A DNA stretch of 50,980 bases, from assembly GCF_000420405.1 (NCBI RefSeq), contig NZ_ATUW01000010.1:1-50980 (forward strand), in the 5' to 3' direction. The notes below the pieces were generated by a model that searched no databases, was not told the origin of the DNA, and saw only the letters and a list, made by a program, of their open reading frames with translations. Origin of the DNA: Winkia neuii subsp. neuii DSM 8576. GTDB taxonomy: Bacteria > Actinomycetota > Actinomycetes > Actinomycetales > Actinomycetaceae. Within the stretch, counting starts at the first letter, position 1, and the number at the start of each line of letters is the position of its first letter. This document shows, in pieces, positions 43,125 through 50,980 of this stretch. Position numbers and translations under genes: made by a program.

Positions 43125-43814
43125 ATGAAGCTAGTACTAATTCGACATGGCCAGACGCCCTCGAACATTGCCGGCGCCTTAGATACCGATTATCCGGGGG
43201 CTGACCTAAACGACGAGGGCAGAGGGCAGGCTCGCCAGCTGGCCGCCAACTGGAAGCTCAACAATTTGCCTGCCCTGGATGCGCTGTACAGCTCGTTTAT
43301 TGCTAGGGCGCAGCAGACGGCGCAGCCTCTAGCAGATCTTTTCGGGTTGCAAGTGAAAGTGCGCGAAGGGCTACGGGAGGTACGCGCCGGAGAGCTCGAG
43401 ATGAACACTGACGCCGACTCAGTGAGGCAGTACCTATCTACGTTGGTGCGTTGGGTAAAAGGGGATTTGGACTACAGGATGCCAGGAGCGGAGTCTGGCC
43501 GCGAAATCCTAGCTCGCTTTGACCAGGTGGTGCAGGAGGCTTACCAGGAGGTTGGCGACGGTACCGCAGGTATTGTTTGTCACGGTGCGATAATGCGACT
43601 ATACGGGGCTACGCGTACTCCGCAGGTAAGTGTCGGATTGATTTCGCAGTTCCCGGTTCCGAACGCGCAGACGTCCGTCTTAGAGGGCAAACCGGGGAAC
43701 TTTACAGCCCTCACCTGGGGAGGCCGTCCAGTTGCGGATTGGCCTGTGCAGGAGGTAGCAGGGGCACCACTTTCTTCCCAGCAAGCCATGCGAGCCTTGG
43801 AAGGCAAAGAATAA
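43125..43814 (+). CDS. Histidine phosphatase family protein
   Basis: The 229-residue protein begins MKLVLIRHGQTPSN, with the phosphohistidine motif RHG at residues 7-9. The second arginine lies in YSSFIARAQQTAQPL, an acidic LREVRAGELEMN follows, and the second catalytic His is in GIVCHGAIMRLYG. It is a phosphoglycerate-mutase-like phosphatase of unknown substrate. It follows glnE by three bases and is the last gene of the glgA-to-glnE run. Confidence 0.88.
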   Translation: MKLVLIRHGQTPSNIAGALDTDYPGADLNDEGRGQARQLAANWKLNNLPALDALYSSFIARAQQTAQPLADLFGLQVKVREGLREVRAGELEMNTDADSVRQYLSTLVRWVKGDLDYRMPGAESGREILARFDQVVQEAYQEVGDGTAGIVCHGAIMRLYGATRTPQVSVGLISQFPVPNAQTSVLEGKPGNFTALTWGGRPVADWPVQEVAGAPLSSQQAMRALEGKE

Positions 43815-43843
43815 AGTTTGAGGGGCACGAGGCCCCTCAAACT
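43815..43843. terminator. Terminator between convergent transcripts
   Basis: A perfect 12-bp stem (43815-43826 with 43832-43843) has a five-base loop. On the minus strand it is followed by TTATTCTTT, so it best serves the amino-acid transporter operon; on the plus strand the tail is poor. Confidence 0.75.
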
Positions 43844-43844
43844 C

Positions 43845-44675
43845 TTAGAGAACCTTGTTGAAGAACTCGCGAGTTCTTGGCTGGCTCGGATTGTCGATAA
43901 CCTCACTGGGGGGGCCGGCCTCGACAATTTGCCCCTTGTCCAAAAAGACAACTTTATCCGCAACCTCGCGGGCAAAGGCGATTTCGTGAGTGACCACGAC
44001 CATGGTCATTCCATTGGCCGCTAGATCTTTCATTACGCCCAGCACTTCGCCGACCAATTCGGGATCGAGGGCAGAGGTGGGCTCGTCGAAAAGCATTAGC
44101 TCAGGCTCCATCGCCAGGGCCCGGGCGATGGCAACGCGCTGTTGCTGGCCCCCGGAAAGCTCAGAAGGGTAGTGCTCCGCTCTGTCTGAAAGGCCAACCT
44201 GCTCCAAAAGCGAAAGGGCAAGCTTGCGGGCCTCCTCTTTTTTTACGCCCTTGACCTGCACGGGTGCTTCCATGACGTTTTGCAGTGCCGTCATATGGGG
44301 AAATAGGTTGAACCGCTGAAACACCATCCCGACCCTCGAGCGTTGCCTTGCGACTTCCGAATCGGGCCTGCGCTTGAGCCAAGTACCTTCTGGGGTAATT
44401 GAGTCGTGCCTGCGAGCTCTCAACTTATTAATTAAACCGGTGGGGGCGGGCTCCTCAACCATTCCGAGCAGTTCACCGTTCAAATAGATACGCCCTGCCG
44501 AAATAAATTCTAGTTCATTTATGCAGCGAAGTAACGTAGATTTTCCCGAACCGGAAGGGCCGAGTAGAACACAGACTTCGCCTTTCTTAATTTCGAGGTC
44601 GATTCCCTTCAGCACGTGTAGATCGCCAAAAAACTTGTGGGCGCCCTCGATTTTTACCATGCTTGATTCGCTCAC
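43845..44675 (-). CDS. Polar amino-acid ABC transporter ATP-binding protein
   Basis: The 276-residue ATPase has Walker [11 protein letters not shown]-loop [17 protein letters not shown], signature [17 protein letters not shown] and Walker [17 protein letters not shown], the GlnQ/TcyC type. Between Walker A and the Q-loop there are about 20 more residues than in a typical GlnQ (around [19 protein letters not shown]). It overlaps the permease gene by four bases and forms one operon with it and two binding proteins. Confidence 0.93.
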   Translation of the reverse strand: MSESSMVKIEGAHKFFGDLHVLKGIDLEIKKGEVCVLLGPSGSGKSTLLRCINELEFISAGRIYLNGELLGMVEEPAPTGLINKLRARRHDSITPEGTWLKRRPDSEVARQRSRVGMVFQRFNLFPHMTALQNVMEAPVQVKGVKKEEARKLALSLLEQVGLSDRAEHYPSELSGGQQQRVAIARALAMEPELMLFDEPTSALDPELVGEVLGVMKDLAANGMTMVVVTHEIAFAREVADKVVFLDKGQIVEAGPPSEVIDNPSQPRTREFFNKVL

Positions 44676-45571
44676 GGTGTCACATCCAAAAATGCAGTCT
44701 TGGGGTCTTTAGAAGTAGAGCTGCTCGAATCGCGTTGATCAAAACCGCGTCCGAAGTAGCGTTCAATGTAGTACTGGCCAACCATCAAAACTGAGGTGAT
44801 CAATAGGTACCAGAATACCGCAACCAGTAGGAGAGGGATCGGCATAAACGTGCGATTGCCAAGCTCTTGTACAGCGAACTGCAGCTCTAAGGTGAAGGGA
44901 ACAGCTGCCACGAGAGAGGTGGTCTTTAGCATCGAAATTGTCTCGTTGCCGGTAGGAGGAATTATGACCCGCATAGCCTGGGGCAAAATAATCCGGCGCA
45001 TGATCTTGGCAGGTTTCATTCCCAGTGCAGTTGCCGCCTCAGTTTGGCCCTGATCTACTGAATTTAGACCGGAGCGAATAATCTCGGCCAGGTATGCGCC
45101 CTCGTTTAGACCCAGGCCAGCCAGGGCGCAAAGTCCGGGTGTCAAAACCTTGTCGGTGGAATACGAGAAGAGCTCTGGGCCAAAAGGTACTCCAAGCGAG
45201 ATAGTTTGGTACAGCGTGGGAAGCAGGCCCCAGAAAATTAGCTGAGTGTAGATTGGTGTTCCTCGGAAGAACCATATGTAGAACCAGGCAACCGAGCGGG
45301 TGACCGGGTTTTCGCTCTGGCGCATTATTGCCATCGTGGTGGCCAAAATGATGCCAATCACCATAGATCCTACGGTAAGCAGTAGCGTGTATACGATTCC
45401 CCGCATTACGGAGGGGTGGAACAGGTACTGGCCAACCACGTCCCATCGGTAATTCGGGTTGGTAACGAGTGAGTTAATTACCGCTAAGGCAATCAGTGCC
45501 ACCACGAGGGCACCAATTAGCCTGCCCGGCTTAAACACGGGCTGCGGATTGTTCCTATGTAGTTCTTCCAT
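44672..45571 (-). CDS. Polar amino-acid ABC transporter permease
   Basis: The 299-residue membrane protein of the HisM/GlnP type has an N-terminal cytoplasmic segment, a first helix ([19 protein letters not shown]) and a core of about five helices. The EAA loop is [21 protein letters not shown], preceded by [18 protein letters not shown] hydrophilic Ser-rich tail ends the protein. Only one permease is present, so it probably works as a homodimer with the ATPase downstream. Confidence 0.93.
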   Translation of the reverse strand: MEELHRNNPQPVFKPGRLIGALVVALIALAVINSLVTNPNYRWDVVGQYLFHPSVMRGIVYTLLLTVGSMVIGIILATTMAIMRQSENPVTRSVAWFYIWFFRGTPIYTQLIFWGLLPTLYQTISLGVPFGPELFSYSTDKVLTPGLCALAGLGLNEGAYLAEIIRSGLNSVDQGQTEAATALGMKPAKIMRRIILPQAMRVIIPPTGNETISMLKTTSLVAAVPFTLELQFAVQELGNRTFMPIPLLLVAVFWYLLITSVLMVGQYYIERYFGRGFDQRDSSSSTSKDPKTAFLDVTP

Positions 45572-45573
45572 AT

Positions 45574-46482
45574 CTATTTTCCAACTTGAGGATTGAGCTC
45601 GGCCTCTTCCAAGGCCGCATCTGCCGCCCCGTAGTGGCCAAGGATCTTCTTTAGCTGGCCGGTACGCATCAACTTTTGCATTGCGGCCTGGACCGCAAGT
45701 CCGAGCTGCCGGTCGGCTTTGGCAACGACCACACCTTGGGGGGCAGATTCAATAGTGTCACCAACTTGGGTGAGGGCGCCACGGGTTTTCCGTATCGAAT
45801 ACCCCACAACCGTGGAATCGGCAAAGGTAGCGTCGTATTGACCAGAGGCTACCTTTGGCGTTATTTCGGTTTGGACATCGTGTGGTTTAACTGTTATTGG
45901 AGCTTTCGATTCTGCCTTGCATTTGTTAGAAAGTTTGGCTACATACTCGTATTGGAACGTTCCTTTTTGCACGCCAATAGTTTTTCCACACGGATTTGCC
46001 GGATCGAAAATCTGCGCATTCTTCTTAGCTGTAGCAAATGCGGAGCCGACCTTTACATAAGAAATCATGTTTACTTCGGCCTCGCGCTCAGCGGTGATCG
46101 AGAATGATGAAAGCGAGAGGTCGAATTTGGAACCTACCTGCGGAATTAGCGAATCGAACGGGGCATGGGTAGTAGTTGCTCCTTTGAGTCCCATCACCTT
46201 TGCAAGTGCCTTAGCGAGGTCGATGTCGTAGCCGGTGGGGGTTTGCCCATCTTCTTTGCGATATTCGGCGGGTGCATAATCCGTTGCAGCCGCATTTCGC
46301 AGCGTTCCACGCGAGGCTAGTTCCCTCGGAACTAGGGCTGCGACCGCGTCGTCTTTTTCTATAGACGAGATGTCAAAGCCGTCGCGGCCAGGATCGTCAA
46401 CGGCATTGGAATCTGGTGCGGCACAGGCCGTTAGGGGCAGGAGCGCCACAAGGGCGAGGGAAGCTAGCTTTTGCGTGGACAT
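45574..46482 (-). CDS. Amino-acid ABC transporter binding lipoprotein (second copy)
   Basis: The 302-residue product has a lipoprotein signal (LALVALLPLTAC, lipid-modified Cys near 19) and a bacterial extracellular solute-binding domain of family 3: GYDIDLAKALAKVMG, DLSLSSFSITAEREAEVNMI, CGKTIGVQKGTFQYEYV and DATFADSTVVGYSI. It is closely similar along its whole length to the next lipoprotein gene, 11 bases upstream, and is two bases from the permease gene. Confidence 0.92.
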   Translation of the reverse strand: MSTQKLASLALVALLPLTACAAPDSNAVDDPGRDGFDISSIEKDDAVAALVPRELASRGTLRNAAATDYAPAEYRKEDGQTPTGYDIDLAKALAKVMGLKGATTTHAPFDSLIPQVGSKFDLSLSSFSITAEREAEVNMISYVKVGSAFATAKKNAQIFDPANPCGKTIGVQKGTFQYEYVAKLSNKCKAESKAPITVKPHDVQTEITPKVASGQYDATFADSTVVGYSIRKTRGALTQVGDTIESAPQGVVVAKADRQLGLAVQAAMQKLMRTGQLKKILGHYGAADAALEEAELNPQVGK

Positions 46483-46493
46483 TACGGATCTGC

Positions 46494-47414
46494 CTATTTC
46501 TTTACAGACGGGTTGACCTCGGCCTTTTTAAGGCCGGCATCCTGAGCGCCGTAGTGGGACAGGATCTTCTTCAATTCGCCCGAGTCCATCAGTTTCTGCA
46601 TTCCTGCCTGGACCGCTTTGGTGAGGGCTTCATCTTGCTTGCTGATCACGATCCCCTGGGGCGCCGACTCCATGACGTCGCCAATTTGTTCTATGGAGCC
46701 GTTGGACTTTTTCACCGTGTAGCCAACTACGGTCGAATCTGCGAAAGTGGCGTCGTACTGTTTGCCGGCGACTTTAGGTGAAATTTCAGTTTGGAGATCG
46801 TGGGGTTTGATCTGAATCTTCGGCTTGCCCTCTGCTAGGCACTTCTTTGACATGTCTTGAATGTAGTCGTATTGGAAGGTACCTTTTTGGACGCCGATGG
46901 TCTTGCCGCATGGATTCTTGGGATCAAACTTGTTGGGGTTGCCCTTGGCGGTGCCAAATGCGGAGCCGACCTGTACGTACGAGACCATGTTTACTTCGCT
47001 CTCGCGTTCTGGTGTAATCGAGAAAGACGAGAGTGAAACGTCATACTTGGAGCCTACTTGTGGGATGAGGGCGTCGAAGGCTGTGTGTTTAGTAGTGCCT
47101 TCTTTCAGGCCCATGACTTTAGCTAGCGCGTTGGCGATGTCGATGTCATAGCCGGTTGGAGTCTGCCCGTCTACCTTGAAGTACTCGGCAGGAGCATAGT
47201 CTGCAGAAGAAACAGAACGAAGCACGTCGCGCTTCTTTACGTTCTCTGGAACGAGGGCGGCCACGGAGTCGTCTTTCTTAATGGCAGAAACGTCGTAGCC
47301 TGTTTCGCCAGGGTCTGTGGTGCCGCCTGCGGGGGAAGCCCCCTCGCCTCCTGTTGAGCAAGCTGAAAGTGCGAGCACGCTGGCTGCAGCGATTGCATAA
47401 AACTTCTTCTGCAT
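46494..47414 (-). CDS. Amino-acid ABC transporter binding lipoprotein (first copy)
   Basis: The product (306 residues from the ATG at 47414, MQKKFYAIAAASVLALSAC) has a lipobox LALSAC and a family 3 solute-binding domain with GYDIDIANALAKVMGLKEG, DVSLSSFSITPERESEVNMV and CGKTIGVQKGTFQYDYI. AAGGAG lies upstream of this start; a longer frame to 47489 crosses the promoter and is rejected. It is first in the operon and paralogous to the next gene, so one transporter probably serves two related ligands or affinities. Confidence 0.92.
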   Translation of the reverse strand: MQKKFYAIAAASVLALSACSTGGEGASPAGGTTDPGETGYDVSAIKKDDSVAALVPENVKKRDVLRSVSSADYAPAEYFKVDGQTPTGYDIDIANALAKVMGLKEGTTKHTAFDALIPQVGSKYDVSLSSFSITPERESEVNMVSYVQVGSAFGTAKGNPNKFDPKNPCGKTIGVQKGTFQYDYIQDMSKKCLAEGKPKIQIKPHDLQTEISPKVAGKQYDATFADSTVVGYTVKKSNGSIEQIGDVMESAPQGIVISKQDEALTKAVQAGMQKLMDSGELKKILSHYGAQDAGLKKAEVNPSVKK

Positions 47415-47441
47415 TGGGAACTCCTTATAAATATTAAGTGA

Positions 47442-47477
47442 TATGCATATTATGCATGTATATGAATGAGTATGCAA
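47442..47477 (-). promoter_or_regulatory. Promoter of the amino-acid ABC operon with phased TATGNAW repeats
   Basis: On the minus strand TTGCAT (-35, 47472-47477) and CATAAT (-10, 47449-47454) are 17 bases apart, with a predicted start near 47442 and a leader of about 28 bases. On the plus strand TATGCAT, TATGCAT, TATGAAT and TATGCAA begin at 47442, 47451, 47461 and 47471, close to one helical turn apart and covering the whole promoter. Confidence 0.55.
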
Positions 47478-47505
47478 AACGGCCCCCACTAAGTGGGAGC
47501 CGTTT
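47477..47505 (-). terminator. Terminator of the DUF4191 gene
   Basis: A 13 of 14-bp hairpin (AAACGGC.. with ..GCCGTTT) lies just past the minus-strand stop at 47524 and is followed on that strand by TTTTGCAT. It separates this gene from the promoter of the amino-acid operon. Confidence 0.75.
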
Positions 47506-47523
47506 CACAAAAAGAAGCTATTT

Positions 47524-48216
47524 CTATTTGCCGCGCAGTGCCCTGCGATTGAACTTGACCTTAGAGGGATCAACACCTCGGGGCATATTCATCGACTTTG
47601 CCTGCAGGGAACGAAGCCTATTGGTAACAACCGGGACCTCTTCTTTACGCAAGGACTTTGGCAACTTGTTAATAGTGCGCAATAGCTTGCTTAGGGGAAT
47701 CTGCCCTTCCTGGTGGCCTACCTGAATATGGTGTATTTCGACGCCTGGGGCGACGCGAGCGATCTTCTTGGATTCGTCAGCCAGCATCCGCGAAACGTGA
47801 GCTGTTGGCCCCTCGGACACAAGTACAATTCCCGGGCGTCCAACGAGCCGGTAGACGAGGTCTTGATTGCGAGTCATTGCTACCGGTTGTTCTTCGATAT
47901 CCCAACCACGACGAATTTGCCGCATGATGGCTCCGGCAGCTCCGGCGTGGCCGTCGAGCTGGGCGTACATTGCCCGGTTCATCAGTCTGGACAAAGTGGC
48001 AGTGGTAGCTAGCAGCCCGAGCGAAATACCGAACAGAATGCCTAGGACAATGTGTGAAGTAGCCCAGCCAACCAAAGCTGAAATGACTAGTGGAAGAAGG
48101 AAAGCGCCGGCGAGCGCCCAGCCTACCCACGGGTAGGAGCGCTTGGTTAGGGTGTACGCGTCCTTGATGTTGGCAAAAAAAGACCGCTTCGGTGCGGCGG
48201 TATCGTCCTTAGCCAT
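47524..48216 (-). CDS. DUF4191 family membrane protein
   Basis: The 230-residue protein has two membrane helices close together (about residues 30-75, VGWALAGAFLLPLVISALVG and HIVLGILFGISLGLLATTA) and a conserved cytoplasmic C-terminal part with GWDIEEQPVAMTRNQDLVYR and VGRPGIVLVSEGP. It is the family of Rv2219, which in mycobacteria sits between lipA and glnA1. Here it lies near glnA/glnE and the E2 gene, but lipA and lipB are absent from the window. Function is unknown. AGTAGGA precedes the ATG. Confidence 0.88.
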   Translation of the reverse strand: MAKDDTAAPKRSFFANIKDAYTLTKRSYPWVGWALAGAFLLPLVISALVGWATSHIVLGILFGISLGLLATTATLSRLMNRAMYAQLDGHAGAAGAIMRQIRRGWDIEEQPVAMTRNQDLVYRLVGRPGIVLVSEGPTAHVSRMLADESKKIARVAPGVEIHHIQVGHQEGQIPLSKLLRTINKLPKSLRKEEVPVVTNRLRSLQAKSMNMPRGVDPSKVKFNRRALRGK

Positions 48217-48281
48217 AGAATCCTACTTTCTGGTTGTATCTAGCCTGAATTGTACGGGCGAGAGCCCCACAAGACAAAAAG

Positions 48282-48290
48282 TTATCCACA
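48282..48290 (+). other. DnaA-box-like sequence
   Basis: TTATCCACA is an exact match to the DnaA box consensus. It lies between the divergent DUF4191 and kinase-like genes, just before TTGCCG (48293-48298), a possible -35. Only a single box is seen, so an origin is not implied. Confidence 0.45.
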
Positions 48291-48341
48291 GATTGCCGAA
48301 GCCCCCTTCAAAACAGTCATAGTGAGTGGTTCCGTAGAGAC

Positions 48342-49616
48342 ATGAGGATTCGCGGTTACGAAGTACTAGACGTTATTGGATTTGCCGCCCTGGGCCCAGT
48401 CTGGAAAGTTCGAGACGAGGCAGGCAAGAGCTGGGCGGCAAAATTTGTTCGTTGTCCCGATCCGGACCGCTTCGAATGCCTCAGTGGACTTCGCGCTCGC
48501 CACCTGGTGCAGCTGCACGACCTGGTCCCGGTCGACAACCGGTGGGTGCTAGTAATGTCCTTGGAGTCGGGCAGTCCGCTGAGTGCGCTGGGCGAACTGA
48601 ATAGGCCCAAGCGGGTTCTAGCTGATTTGCTAGAAGGACTTGCGCAGTTGCATTCACGGGGGCTCAGTCATGGCGACGTTTCGCCTGCGAATGTGTTGGT
48701 TGACGAGGGCGGACGAGCCAGCTTGATCGACATTGATATCGCCCAGACGCGATTGGGAACCGCAAAGTACGCCTCTCCATCTGAAGAAGACTCCCCAGCA
48801 CGCGACATATATGGGTGGGGCAAAATATGTGAAGAACTAGGCTTTGATAGTCATGGTGCTACCAACGCCGATCCGGAGGAGCGGCCGGTTGCGGGGCAGT
48901 TGCTCGAGCTATATAAAGACGAGGGGACTTCCGCACAGGACTGCTTGGATCCTGCCCAGGAACTGCGCACAATAGGAATGCTGGATGCGGTAACCCAAGC
49001 TCCCGCCAAAAGAGCAAAGCCCCACTGGTCTTTGATTTCGGTTGGGGTCGTGATGGTGTGCGTGGGAGTTGGTTTAGCGCTGGGCACCGCCATTACGGCA
49101 AATACAGATACTGCAGCTGCAGTCAAAGAACAAAAGGACTCTCAGAAGGTGACTGAGGGGCTAAAGACGCCGAGTTCAGAGCAGCGCAAGGAACCTAAGA
49201 GAGTCCGTTCTATAAAACCGCAACCAGCTCCTTCGGTAGAAACGCAACAGCAGAGTGCGCCGCCCGAAACGGACCTAGCACCGGGCAACGCTACGCTCGC
49301 CGAAATGTTAGCGCGTCGGGCGCGGGCGATCGAGAAGATGGATAAGAAGTCGCTTGCTGAAGTATCGTTTCCGGAATCGCCGTCGCAGAAAGCGGATTTA
49401 GACCTATTTGCTCGACTACAGGCAGCAGGAGTACGCGCTAAGGGAGTCACGGTCACGGTTGCAAACGAAGAAAAGCAGGGATCCACCATAGAAGCAACCA
49501 TTGTCCAAAGTGCCCACGAGCAGTGTTCCCAAAGCTGTAGAAAAGTGGAAAGCACTAAATATAAGGCGGTTTTTGAAATAAGGGACGGGAAAATATTCAG
49601 TGTAGTGAGGAAATAA
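48342..49616 (+). CDS. Membrane-anchored protein-kinase-like protein
   Basis: The 424-residue product has a compact N-terminal Ser/Thr-kinase-like domain (about 1-215), one membrane helix (about 230-252) and an extracytoplasmic part with a Pro/Gln/Lys-rich linker and a C-terminal alpha/beta domain (about 310-424) with two cysteines in EQCSQSCRK. Retained kinase residues are Lys34 (WAAKF), Asp112 and Asn117 (HGDVSPANVLV) and Asp130; DFG reads DID, HRD reads HGD, and the glycine loop is GFAALG. The activation segment is very short (RLGTAKYASPSE). It could be a reduced active kinase or a pseudokinase. The kinase lobe is small for a Pkn, and no PASTA repeats are present. Confidence 0.78.
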   Translation: MRIRGYEVLDVIGFAALGPVWKVRDEAGKSWAAKFVRCPDPDRFECLSGLRARHLVQLHDLVPVDNRWVLVMSLESGSPLSALGELNRPKRVLADLLEGLAQLHSRGLSHGDVSPANVLVDEGGRASLIDIDIAQTRLGTAKYASPSEEDSPARDIYGWGKICEELGFDSHGATNADPEERPVAGQLLELYKDEGTSAQDCLDPAQELRTIGMLDAVTQAPAKRAKPHWSLISVGVVMVCVGVGLALGTAITANTDTAAAVKEQKDSQKVTEGLKTPSSEQRKEPKRVRSIKPQPAPSVETQQQSAPPETDLAPGNATLAEMLARRARAIEKMDKKSLAEVSFPESPSQKADLDLFARLQAAGVRAKGVTVTVANEEKQGSTIEATIVQSAHEQCSQSCRKVESTKYKAVFEIRDGKIFSVVRK

Positions 49617-49628
49617 AAAACGGCGTAA

Positions 49629-49660
49629 AGATGCGGCCGGCGCTATCGCCGGCCGCATCT
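49629..49660. terminator. Hairpin between convergent genes
   Basis: A perfect 14-bp GC-rich stem (49629-49642 with 49647-49660) with a four-base loop lies between the kinase-like gene and the E2 gene. On the minus strand a TTTTTT run follows after about eight bases, so it mainly ends the E2 transcript. Confidence 0.8.
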
Positions 49661-49669
49661 ACAATCAGC

Positions 49670-50980
49670 TTACATACCTAGTTCTTGGGCGAAGTCGCCC
49701 TCTTCTAGACGTTGCTTTACTGCCATCAAGTAACGGGCAGCGTCGGCACCGTCTACCAGACGGTGATCGTAGCTGATGGCCAGATAGACCATAGAACGAA
49801 TGGAAATGTTTTCGTTCCCATCGCCATCCTTTACTACTACCGGGCGGCGGACAATTGTGCCAACACCCAAAATTGCAACCTCGGGCTGGTTGATAACCGG
49901 GGTGTCGAATAGTGCTCCACCAGAACCAGTATTGGTGATGGTGAACGTGGATCCACTCAGCTCGTCGGGCTTGATCTGCCCATCGCGAGTGCGCCCAGCC
50001 AGATCATTGATCGAGTGCGCTATTTGGGCAATGTCCTTCTGTCCACAATCCTTGATAACGGGAACAAAGAGGCCCTTAGGAGTGTCGACTGCAATACCAA
50101 CGTGCTCATGGTCGAAGTAGGTAACTTCCTTACCATCTATGCGAGCATTGAGCTTCGGGTGAGCCTGCAAAGCCTCTGTGGCAGCCTTTACGAAGAAAGG
50201 CAGGAAGGTGAGCTTGGTGCCCTCCTTCTCTTGGAAGGGCGCCTTGGCTTTCTTACGCAGGTTGGCAATGCGGGTTACGTCTACCTCGACCACGGTAGTT
50301 AGCTGAGCAGAAACCTGAAGCGACTCAACCATACGCTTGGCGATAGTGCGGCGCAGACCCGACATCTTCTGGGTGCTGCCGCGCAAGCCCTCCTGCCACT
50401 CAGGGGTCTTGGCCCGGAAGGGTTCCTTGCCTGCCTGCTTTGGCGCATCCTTCGCCGGCGCAGGTTTAGAAGCCGCCTCGAGTACATCTTGCTTGCGGAT
50501 TCTGCCGCCTACGCCTGTACCAGTAACAGTAGAAAGGTCGACGCCCTTTTCCTTAGCTAGCTTGCGAACGATCGGGGTCACGTAGCCTCCCTTTGCGGGC
50601 GAGCCCGCCGACTTTGAAGGGGAGGCGGGTTTGGGAGCTTCCGGAGCCTTGGGCGCTGCGGGGGCCTGCGGAGCCTTAGGAGCCTGCGGGGCCTTGGGCG
50701 CGGCGGGAGCCTTGGGAGCTTCCGGAGCCTTAGGAGTCGATTCTTCCTGCTTCGGAGCAGCAGTGGACTTATCTGCTCCGGGGGCAGAAGCGCCGATGCG
50801 AGCGATAACGGTGTCTACATCGACTGTCTCGTCCTCGGGAACAACGATCTCGGTTAGGTATCCGGACACCGGCGCCGGAACTTCGGAATCGACCTTGTCG
50901 GTAGAAACCTCGACCAGAGGCTCGTCGGCCTCGACCTTTTCGCCAACTTCCTTTAGCCAGCGCGAAACAGTGCCCTCGGT
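49670..50980 (-). CDS. sucB: Dihydrolipoamide acyltransferase (E2), 5' end outside the window
   Basis: The open frame runs to the window edge, giving at least 436 residues. In order there are: most of a lipoyl domain with the lipoylation site STDKVDSEVPAP, an Ala/Pro/Lys-rich swinging linker built of PKAPxAPKAP repeats, an E3-binding domain (TPIVRKLAKEKGVDLSTVTG) and the catalytic domain with FTITNTGSGGALFDTPVINQ and the active-site SYDHRLVDGADAARYL. It is the E2 core of a 2-oxoacid dehydrogenase complex. Actinobacteria use such a protein (SucB/DlaT) in pyruvate and 2-oxoglutarate dehydrogenase, so the partner is not settled here. Whether a second lipoyl domain precedes cannot be seen. Confidence 0.92.
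   Translation of the reverse strand, partial: TEGTVSRWLKEVGEKVEADEPLVEVSTDKVDSEVPAPVSGYLTEIVVPEDETVDVDTVIARIGASAPGADKSTAAPKQEESTPKAPEAPKAPAAPKAPQAPKAPQAPAAPKAPEAPKPASPSKSAGSPAKGGYVTPIVRKLAKEKGVDLSTVTGTGVGGRIRKQDVLEAASKPAPAKDAPKQAGKEPFRAKTPEWQEGLRGSTQKMSGLRRTIAKRMVESLQVSAQLTTVVEVDVTRIANLRKKAKAPFQEKEGTKLTFLPFFVKAATEALQAHPKLNARIDGKEVTYFDHEHVGIAVDTPKGLFVPVIKDCGQKDIAQIAHSINDLAGRTRDGQIKPDELSGSTFTITNTGSGGALFDTPVINQPEVAILGVGTIVRRPVVVKDGDGNENISIRSMVYLAISYDHRLVDGADAARYLMAVKQRLEEGDFAQELGM

Noticed and set aside
47415-47489. N-terminal extension of the first binding lipoprotein
   Set aside because: The extra residues are translated promoter and terminator sequence; the ATG at 47414 has AAGGAG and starts a proper lipoprotein signal.
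50600-50760. Repetitive DNA near the right end as a tandem-repeat element
   Set aside because: It encodes the Ala/Pro/Lys linker between lipoyl and E3-binding domains of the E2 protein, where such repeats are normal.
1-50980. CRISPR arrays, insertion sequences, prophage or toxin-antitoxin modules
   Set aside because: No regularly spaced repeats, transposase or integrase motifs, or small toxin-antitoxin pairs were seen; all large frames fit housekeeping or metabolic families.

Overview
The window reads as a chromosomal segment of a Gram-positive actinobacterium. The evidence is gene order and gene type: a HAD phosphatase, a small ORF, tlyA, NAD kinase, recN, steA and steB lie in the order known from Mycobacterium tuberculosis Rv1692-Rv1698; a SufR-SufB-SufD-SufC-SufS-SufU-SufT operon is present; the glycogen synthase is of the corynebacterial/mycobacterial type; and glnA2-glnE, a DUF4191 gene and a lipoyl E2 gene recall Rv2215-Rv2222. 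GC content looks moderate (mid-50s by eye). A member of the Actinomycetaceae (Varibaculum or Mobiluncus relatives) would fit, but this is a guess. No phage, insertion sequence, integrase, CRISPR array or tRNA gene was seen.

Layout. Positions 1-422 appear to hold the last bases of a 5S rRNA, a terminator hairpin and a very G-rich non-coding stretch. From 423 to 12344 a run of tightly packed plus-strand genes encodes a HAD phosphatase fusion, a 46-residue ORF, TlyA, NAD kinase, RecN, SteA, SteB, a MraY/WecA-like membrane protein, MurJ, a GT4 glycosyltransferase and a NUDIX hydrolase. From 12421 to 19134 lies the suf Fe-S assembly operon with its Fe-S regulator SufR and a Rieske ferredoxin between sufD and sufC. 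On the minus strand follow tgt, a YhhQ-type queuosine-precursor transporter and a PucR-type regulator (19174-22543). The regulator is divergent from gabT-gdhA-gabD (22654-26722), and a 9-bp inverted repeat lies between them.

From 27096 to 32148 come an APC amino-acid permease and a universal stress protein (minus), a class III aminotransferase with a possibly structured leader (plus), and a zinc metallopeptidase (minus). An ABC-F protein, a small zinc-ribbon-like protein and divergent glgC/glgA follow. A plus-strand run then carries an orphan ABC ATPase, NfeD, an SPFH protein, glnA, glnE and a histidine phosphatase (to 43814). The right end has a polar amino-acid ABC operon with two paralogous binding lipoproteins (minus), a DUF4191 protein, a membrane-anchored kinase-like protein (plus) and the 3' part of a dihydrolipoamide acyltransferase gene that runs off the window.

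How the genes work together. The first cluster joins RNA modification, DNA repair and NAD synthesis with cell-envelope functions. SteA/SteB sit beside a polyprenyl-phosphate sugar transferase-like protein, a flippase and a glycosyltransferase, which together look like a compact lipid-linked precursor pathway. The gab cluster forms a closed catabolic loop from GABA to succinate, with glutamate dehydrogenase regenerating the 2-oxoglutarate acceptor. GlnA/GlnE and the amino-acid transporter add further nitrogen handling. I found no clearly new defence or mobile system. The best leads are the SteAB-linked envelope module, the PucR/gab operator, the leader at 29707-29807 and the kinase-like protein at 48342.
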